A stretch of 64,000 bases of DNA, taken from positions 62,001 to 126,000 of the forward strand of contig CAUYLG010018043.1 of NCBI GenBank assembly GCA_963573385.1, given 5' to 3'. The stretch comes from Cacajao melanocephalus (Eukaryota; Chordata; Mammalia; Primates; Pitheciidae). Position numbers and translations under genes: made by a program. The notes beneath the pieces are model-generated. The model made no database searches, had not been told where the DNA came from, and saw nothing but the letters and a program-made list of their open reading frames with translations. This document shows, piece after piece, positions 57,278 through 64,000 of this stretch. How positions within the stretch are numbered: the stretch's first letter is position 1; every line of letters starts with the position of its first letter.

Positions 57278-58712
57278 GTAAGAATGTTTTTGGCCTCTTT
57301 TATCACAGACCTCCTGGATTGATATAAACTATATGAAGGCATTCGTTATTAACTAAGGCCTAGACACAGGGAGGAAGTAAAGCTTTTTTTTTTTAATGTA
57401 AACCATAAGCAACCTGAAGTGGATTTTCGGTTGGTCTTCCAAGGACGAGAATAGGTGGTGCCTCTATAACCGAGACTTTGACTTTGCTGCATCTGCATCT
57501 TCCTTCACCATCCCCTTTCCCATCTTCACCCTCATCCCTATTCCCAATACATTCATATTCTGGTTCCTCTTTCTGCCTACTTAATTTCCATCCCATCCAG
57601 GGGCATTCAACAACATTCACTGCACGTCCCCTCAAGGGCACAGTCCAGCCTTTGGGGAACTCTTGATCTAGTTAAGATGTGCAAGGCTCTGTTGGTGGTT
57701 ACTACAAGAAAGTCTACTCTAAAAATGTCAAAACTGAATGTAAACATGTACTCAAAGCATGGAGCATCGAGAAAATGTGCTCACTGATGACCTGGATGAA
57801 GAATAAAAGCTTCAAGGAGGAGGCAGAGCTTCAGCTAGGCCTTGAACGATGGGTGGGCAGAATAGAGGAGGAGAGACATCCTAGGTGGAGGGGACAGCGT
57901 TGCAAAACCAAGGTTGATAGTGCCAGCACATGAAGGGCTGGCAGGGTGGAAGGTCTATGAGAGAAACCTATAGCAGATAAAGATGGAGATGAATTTGTGG
58001 GAGCCTCCCTGTCTGTGGGAGATGTAGTAGGAGGAAATAATATCTCTCCCCTTTTGGGAGCTCTTATTGATTTCTTGCTCTGTAAGTCAAGCAGGTTGTG
58101 GGTGGGAGCCACAGGGACGGTACTTTAGGCTGTAACCAACCTAGGCAGGAGTTCTGTTCTCTGTGGTCAGTGAGGTCTTCTTATTCCTTAGGTCTTCTTG
58201 GTCCTAAGGGAGACACTGGTGAAAGTGGTGTAACCGGGGCCGAAGGTCCTCGAGGCTTTCCGGGAATGCAAGGCAGAAAAGGAGAACCTGGAGAAAGTGC
58301 CAGTGTATACCGCTCAGCATTCAGTGTGGGATTGGAGACCCGGGTTACTGTCCCCAATGTGCCCATTCGCTTTACCAAGATCTTCTACAATCTGCAAAGC
58401 CACTATGATGGCTCCACTGGTAAGTTCCACTGCAATATTCCTGGGCTCTACTACTTCTCCTACCACATCACGGTCTATATGAAGGATGTGAAGGTCAGCC
58501 TCTTCAAGAACGACAAAGCTATGCTCTTCACCTATGACCAGTACCAGGACAAGAACGTGGACCAGGCCTCTGGCTCAGTACTCCTGCATTTGGAGGTGGG
58601 CGACCAAGTCTGGCTCCAGGTGTATGGGGAAGGAGAGCATAATGGACTCTATGCTGATAATGTCAATGACTCCACCTTCACAGGCTTTCTTCTCTACCAT
58701 GACACCAACTGA
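57064..58712 (+). CDS. ADIPOQ: ADIPOQ, adiponectin (two coding exons)
   Basis: Coding parts are 57064-57277 and 58192-58712, joined through a split Gly72 codon, giving 244 residues, the same length as the human protein. Order: signal peptide (about 1-17, [14 protein letters not shown]), short variable region with Cys36 in KGACTGW, 22 uninterrupted Gly-X-Y triplets (42-107), and a C-terminal globular C1q domain (about 108-244) ending YHDTN. Cys36, used in family members for disulfide-linked hexamers and larger forms, is present, as are collagen lysines 65, 68, 77 and 101. Gly84, Gly90, Arg112 and Ile164, sites of known human loss-of-function variants, are intact. By family knowledge it is a hormone secreted by adipocytes that acts through ADIPOR1, ADIPOR2 and T-cadherin. 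No frameshift or stop is seen, so it looks functional. Confidence 0.97.
57278..58191 (+). other. ADIPOQ: ADIPOQ intron 2
   Basis: This 914-bp intron lies between the two coding exons. It is free of Alus. A C/T-rich stretch occupies about 57490-57600. No other gene is seen. Confidence 0.9.
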
Positions 58713-58758
58713 TACCACTAACTCAGAGCCTCCTCCAGGCCAAACAGCTCCAAAGTCA

Positions 58759-58764
58759 ATTAAA
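58759..58764 (+). terminator. ADIPOQ: Possible proximal ADIPOQ poly(A) signal ATTAAA
   Basis: A common variant hexamer lies about 47 nt after the stop codon. Use would produce a very short 3'UTR without the repeats. No evidence of use can be seen from sequence alone. Confidence 0.3.
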
Positions 58765-58984
58765 AGCTTTCAGTACAGTTAGGAGATTGATTATTATTTA
58801 GTCGAAGACCTTTGAATATTATTCATTCATTTACTCATTCGTTTGTTCATTCATTCATCAAGTAACTTTAAAAATTCATATGCTATGTTCCCAGTCCTGG
58901 GAAGCTTCACAAACATGACAGATAACTGATGAGAAAGAAGTAGTTGACAATGCTGCTGTTTTGTGCCCACTGTCTCTCCCGATG

Positions 58985-59150
58985 CTCATATCAATTCCGT
59001 AAGGCACAGCGAACAAGCATTCTCCTGTTTTTATAGATTGGGTTGAGGCTGAGAGAGTTAAGTGAAGGTCTAAGGTCACACAAGTATTAAGTGACAGTGC
59101 TAGAAATCAAACCCAGAGCTGTGGACTTTGCTCACTAGACTGTGCCCTGT
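58985..59150 (-). mobile_element. MIR in ADIPOQ 3'UTR
   Basis: GAGAGAGTTAAGTGAAGGTC, GGTCACACAAG and ATCAAACCCAGAGCTGTGGA resemble reversed MIR. Confidence 0.65.
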
Positions 59151-59466
59151 TGTAGAAGTACACGGTCTCTTTGGAGTGTTGGTGGCTGCCTGTTGCCCAC
59201 CTCACCTGAGAGCCATTGAATTTGCCTTCCTCATGAATTGAAACATCACCCCAGCAGAGCTCCCTCAGAGAAAGTGGTTCTGTGATGAAGTCCTATCCTA
59301 GAAGGATTGCAACTCAATGGCCCCTGCACTAGTCTACTTCCTCTTACCTATGTCCCTTCTCATGCTCTTCCCTCCAACTGGGAAAGCCAGCTGCATCTCA
59401 ACGTGCTGAACTCCTCCTTGCTCCTCAGGACCACCTGGCCAGGAGCTTCTCTGATATATCTTACTT

Positions 59467-59884
<418 letters not shown>

Positions 59885-60008
59885 TGATAAATGCCTCATG
59901 AAGACCAATCTCTTGAATCCCCTATCTACCCAGAATTAACTCCAGTTCAGTCTCTGAATGTAACCAGTTTTTATCCACAGAAACATTTTCATTTCAGGAA
60001 ATCCCTAG

Positions 60009-60187
<179 letters not shown>

Positions 60188-60687
60188 TGGAAATTCCCAG
60201 TTTTAAGTATCCAATGCTTATTCAGCTGGACGATATGAATCTTTTCCACTGAGGTTAGGGATGATTGTGCTTTTCAGAACACTTAAAGAATTTTCCATCA
60301 AGAAGGTAGCTTGAGCCTGAAATGCAAAGCCCATGGAGGAATTTTGAAGTCATTCTTTCCTTGAGTACCAGCAGGGTCAAGGAAGCCTGGGCCTGCTGAA
60401 TTTATTCTTGTTCTTTAAGAATTACAGGTTGGGGTAGTTGATGGTAAACATTCTCTCGGGAGACAATAACTCCAGTGATGCTCTTCAAAGATTTTAGCAA
60501 AAACCGAGTTAATAGCATTCTCTATCAGTATATAAATAAAAAACCTATTGTTTTGCTTACAGTTTTAAATTCTGAACAATTCTCTCTTATATGTGTATTG
60601 CTAATTATTAAGGTATTATTTTTTCCCCATATAAAGTTTTGTCTTTTAAAGTGTTTGCATGTTATTTTTCTACAAGTAAAGATACTA

Positions 60688-60982
<295 letters not shown>

Positions 60983-62349
60983 AGATCCTATCCAGTATTA
61001 ATTGTAAAAACACTTGCTGCACATCACTTTTGTTTTTATTTTTGGAGAAAGATAGACATGAGGTTTAGAGAGGATGAAGAGGTGAGAGTAAACTTTGTGT
61101 TAGTCAGGACTCTATGTTGTGAATGTCATTCACAACAGAAAACCCAAACTATTGTGCAAACTACTGTAAGCAAGGAAAAAAAAAAAAAGGAAAAATTGAA
61201 AAATTTATTCCTTTGCATTAAAGAAATTACCAGAGCTGTCTGTCTTTAGATAAGGCTTGAACCAAAGGCTCAAAACAATCAAGATCCTTTTCTGTATGTC
61301 CTTCTACTCTGCCTTCCATAGTGTAGGCTTTACCCCCAGCCTTTACACAGTGTAGTTCTAGGCTTTCCCTCATGATATCAAAAAGACCATCTGGCTAAAT
61401 GAACATCATGTTTTCTGGTGGTGTCCAAAGAGGAGAGAGGAATCTCCCTTTCCCAGACGCCCCAGCAAGTATAACCTTGGATCTCATTGGCTCTGGCTAA
61501 GTTGTGTGCCTGTCTCTGACCAATCACTGGAGTCAGGAGGATGAAATATTCATATTGGCTTAATTGTGGCTTAAGCTAGGGGTATTTAGAGGGTTTTTTT
61601 TTTTTTTTTTTTTAGCAAAATTGGGACACTGTTATCAGAAGTGAGAATGGATGATAGATGCAAAATAATACCTGTCCACAACAAACTCTTAATGCTGTGT
61701 TTGAGCTTCCTTGAATTTCCCAGAGAGACATTGCTGGAAAATTCCTATTGATTTTCCCTAAAATTTCAACAAGTATCTAATGTCTGGACATGCTCACATT
61801 CTCACATCTGGTTGGGGTGGGCTCCTCACAGAACACGCTTTCACAGTTACCCTAAACTCTCTGGGGCGGGGTTATTTCTTTGTGGAACCAGAGGCACAGA
61901 GAGAGTCAACTGAGGCCAAAACAGGTCCGGGAGAAACTGAGGTCAAGATTTCACTAGGATTAATGGTCCTGTGATGCTTTCAAGTATAATTGCGGATTTG
62001 TCCAATTCACTTCAGTTCTGTCAGCTTTTGCTTCATACATTTTAGAGCTCTGTTGTTAGATACGTACACATTTAGTATTATGTCTTCTTGGTGCATTTAC
62101 TCTCTTATCATTATGTAATGTACTTTTTTATCTCATAATTTTCTGTGTTCTGAAGTCTACTTTGTCTAAAAATAAGATAGGCACTCAAGTTTCTTTTGAT
62201 TAGTGTTTTCATGCTTTATCTTTTTCTATCATGTTACCTTAAATATATCTATATTATTGCATTTAAAATGTATTTCTTATGGACTACATGTAGGTGGGTC
62301 TTATTTTTATCCAGTCTGTCTTTAATTGGTGTTAAGACAATTTATATTT

Positions 62350-62370
62350 AATAAAATTGTTGAATTTGAG
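62350..62370 (+). terminator. ADIPOQ: Candidate ADIPOQ polyadenylation signal
   Basis: AATAAA occupies 62350-62355 and is followed by T/G-rich sequence. Its distance from exon 3 fits the known length of the human transcript. The hexamer lies in antisense L1 sequence. Confidence 0.6.
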
Positions 62371-62460
62371 ATGGATGACCATTTTGTTTTCTGTTCTCTA
62401 CTTCTGTTTTATTCTCTTTCTGGGACTCTTTTGGAATATTTAAATCTTTCTTTTCTTTTC

Positions 62461-62766
<306 letters not shown>

Positions 62767-63637
62767 GTATTTAAATATTTCATAATATTTTATCTTAATT
62801 TACTTATTGGGTTTTTGGCTATGTCTCTTTGTGGTATTTTTTTAGTGGTTGCTTGAAGGATTACAACGTACTTGACTTTTCACAGTATACATAGAGTTAA
62901 TATTTTGCCAGTTCCAGTAAACCACAAAAGGCTTATAATCATATTAGTTCCTCTATCCATTTCCCTTTATGGTATAGTTGTCATATATATTACATCTATA
63001 TACATTGAAACATTACAGGCAATGTTATGATTTTTGCATTCCACAGTCATATATATATTTTAAAGAATTTAAGAGAAGAAAAATACTTTATTCAGATAGT
63101 CATCATTTCTTTTGTTCTTTATTAATTCTTGATGTAATTTCTCCTCAACCTAAAAAACTTTATTTAGCATTTATTTTAGAGCAAGTTTATTGACCAAGAA
63201 TTCTCTTAGTTTTTCTTCATCTGAGAATGACTTTTTTTTTTTTTTTTTGCATTCCTGAAATGTATTTTTGCAGGATATAAAATTCTGAGTTGATATTCTT
63301 TCTTCCAGTACTTTATTTTATTTAGTTTAATTTTTTCAGCACTTTAAAGTTGTTTTTGTCTTCTGGGACCCATGGTGTGTATATATATATTTCCCCCTTC
63401 ATCTCAAAGGCTCTATGGTTTCAGATAAGAAACCTATGGTCATAGTTTTCCCTCATGTGTAATTTATCATTTTTTCTTTCAGCTGCTTTCAAGATGCTTT
63501 TTTTACCTCTGTTTTTCAGTAGTTGGATTATGATGTGTCTGCGTGTTTTCAAGTTTCACCTATTTTAGGGTTTATTAAGCATCTTGAATCTATAAATATA
63601 GCTCTTTCAGAAAATTTAGAATGTTTGCTGCAGAAGT

Positions 63638-63755
63638 TTTTTATTTTTGAGATAGGGGTGTTGCTATGTTACCCAGGCTGGTGTCAAACTTCTGGGCTCA
63701 ACTAATCTTTCTGCCTTGACCTCCCAAAGTGCTGGGATTATAGGTCTGAGCCACT
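63638..63755 (-). mobile_element. Alu monomer (FLAM-like)
   Basis: Single old antisense monomer between the L1 and an LTR end. Confidence 0.8.
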
Positions 63756-63861
63756 GGATTTTCTGGCCCCCAGAACTGTGAGCCAATAAATTTCTGTTCC
63801 TTATAAATTACCCAGTCTGTGGTATTCTTCTATAGCAGCACAAAATGGGCTAAGATACTGG
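63756..63861 (+). mobile_element. MaLR LTR 3' end
   Basis: CCAGAACTGTGAGCCAATAAA, ATAAATTACCCAGTCTGTGG and GGGCTAAGATAC form the characteristic LTR end. Confidence 0.7.
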
Positions 63862-64000
63862 GCTGGCCAGATTCCTTCAGGAATATGAATTAGGATGGAT
63901 GTAAAACATGCAGATTCAGGATTCATGGGTCTTTCTGCCCTGCAGTGTAGAACAAAAAGAGGCCCAGCTGTGAGAAAGGAGAGGCTTTGAGAGAAACAGA

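Noticed and set aside
57278..57327. C-terminal extension of the exon 2 frame
   Set aside because: It reads through a clear GTAAGAAT donor into intron 2.
58098..58191. N-terminal extension of the ADIPOQ exon 3 frame
   Set aside because: It lies in intron 2 before a clear CCTTAG acceptor. The true protein enters from exon 2 through the split Gly72 codon.
61596..61614. Poly-T run as an Alu
   Set aside because: No Alu body follows, so it is only a simple T-tract in the ADIPOQ 3'UTR.

Overview
The window is primate nuclear DNA. About 65 Alu copies, several L1 and L2 pieces, MIR copies and ERVL-MaLR LTRs surround two split protein-coding genes. The left quarter holds the 5' two-thirds of RFC4 on the minus strand. 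The right quarter holds the complete ADIPOQ (adiponectin) gene on the plus strand. Together they match the human 3q27 neighbourhood. The conceptual adiponectin differs from the human protein as I remember it at many sites, and several of these residues are the ones I recall from mouse. I therefore infer a simian primate fairly distant from human, such as a New World monkey, but the species is not proven.

Layout. 1-15.5 kb: RFC4, with exons 1-8 recognisable (CpG-rich promoter and 5'UTR exon near 15.4-15.5 kb, start codon at 13138). The eight exons give residues 1-267 with all reading phases compatible. The last 96 or so residues of a 363-residue protein lie beyond the left edge. Introns are dominated by Alus and carry an old antisense L1, an L2 and a 34-bp U2 snRNA retro-fragment. 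15.5-49.4 kb: intergenic, mostly Alus, MaLR LTRs, Tigger-type DNA transposons and L1 pieces. A 3.3-kb stretch at 30.6-33.9 kb is almost free of repeats and ends in a strong CpG island with no recognisable coding gene. 49.39-62.37 kb: ADIPOQ, with a 76-bp noncoding exon 1, a 7.6-kb intron 1, exon 2 with the start codon, a 0.9-kb intron 2 and a long exon 3 with a 3'UTR of about 3.7 kb full of repeats. 62.4-64 kb: antisense L1, an Alu fragment and an LTR end.

The two genes are not functionally linked. RFC4 is a clamp-loader ATPase subunit used in DNA replication and repair. ADIPOQ encodes a secreted adipocyte hormone. The observations most worth a second look are mainly in and around ADIPOQ intron 1: a roughly 90% identical inverted duplication, a templated insertion inside an Alu, a GT-rich VNTR, and a gene 3' end whose AATAAA appears to have arisen within antisense L1 sequence. 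I found no previously undescribed molecular system; this is a normal primate locus with some interesting local rearrangements.
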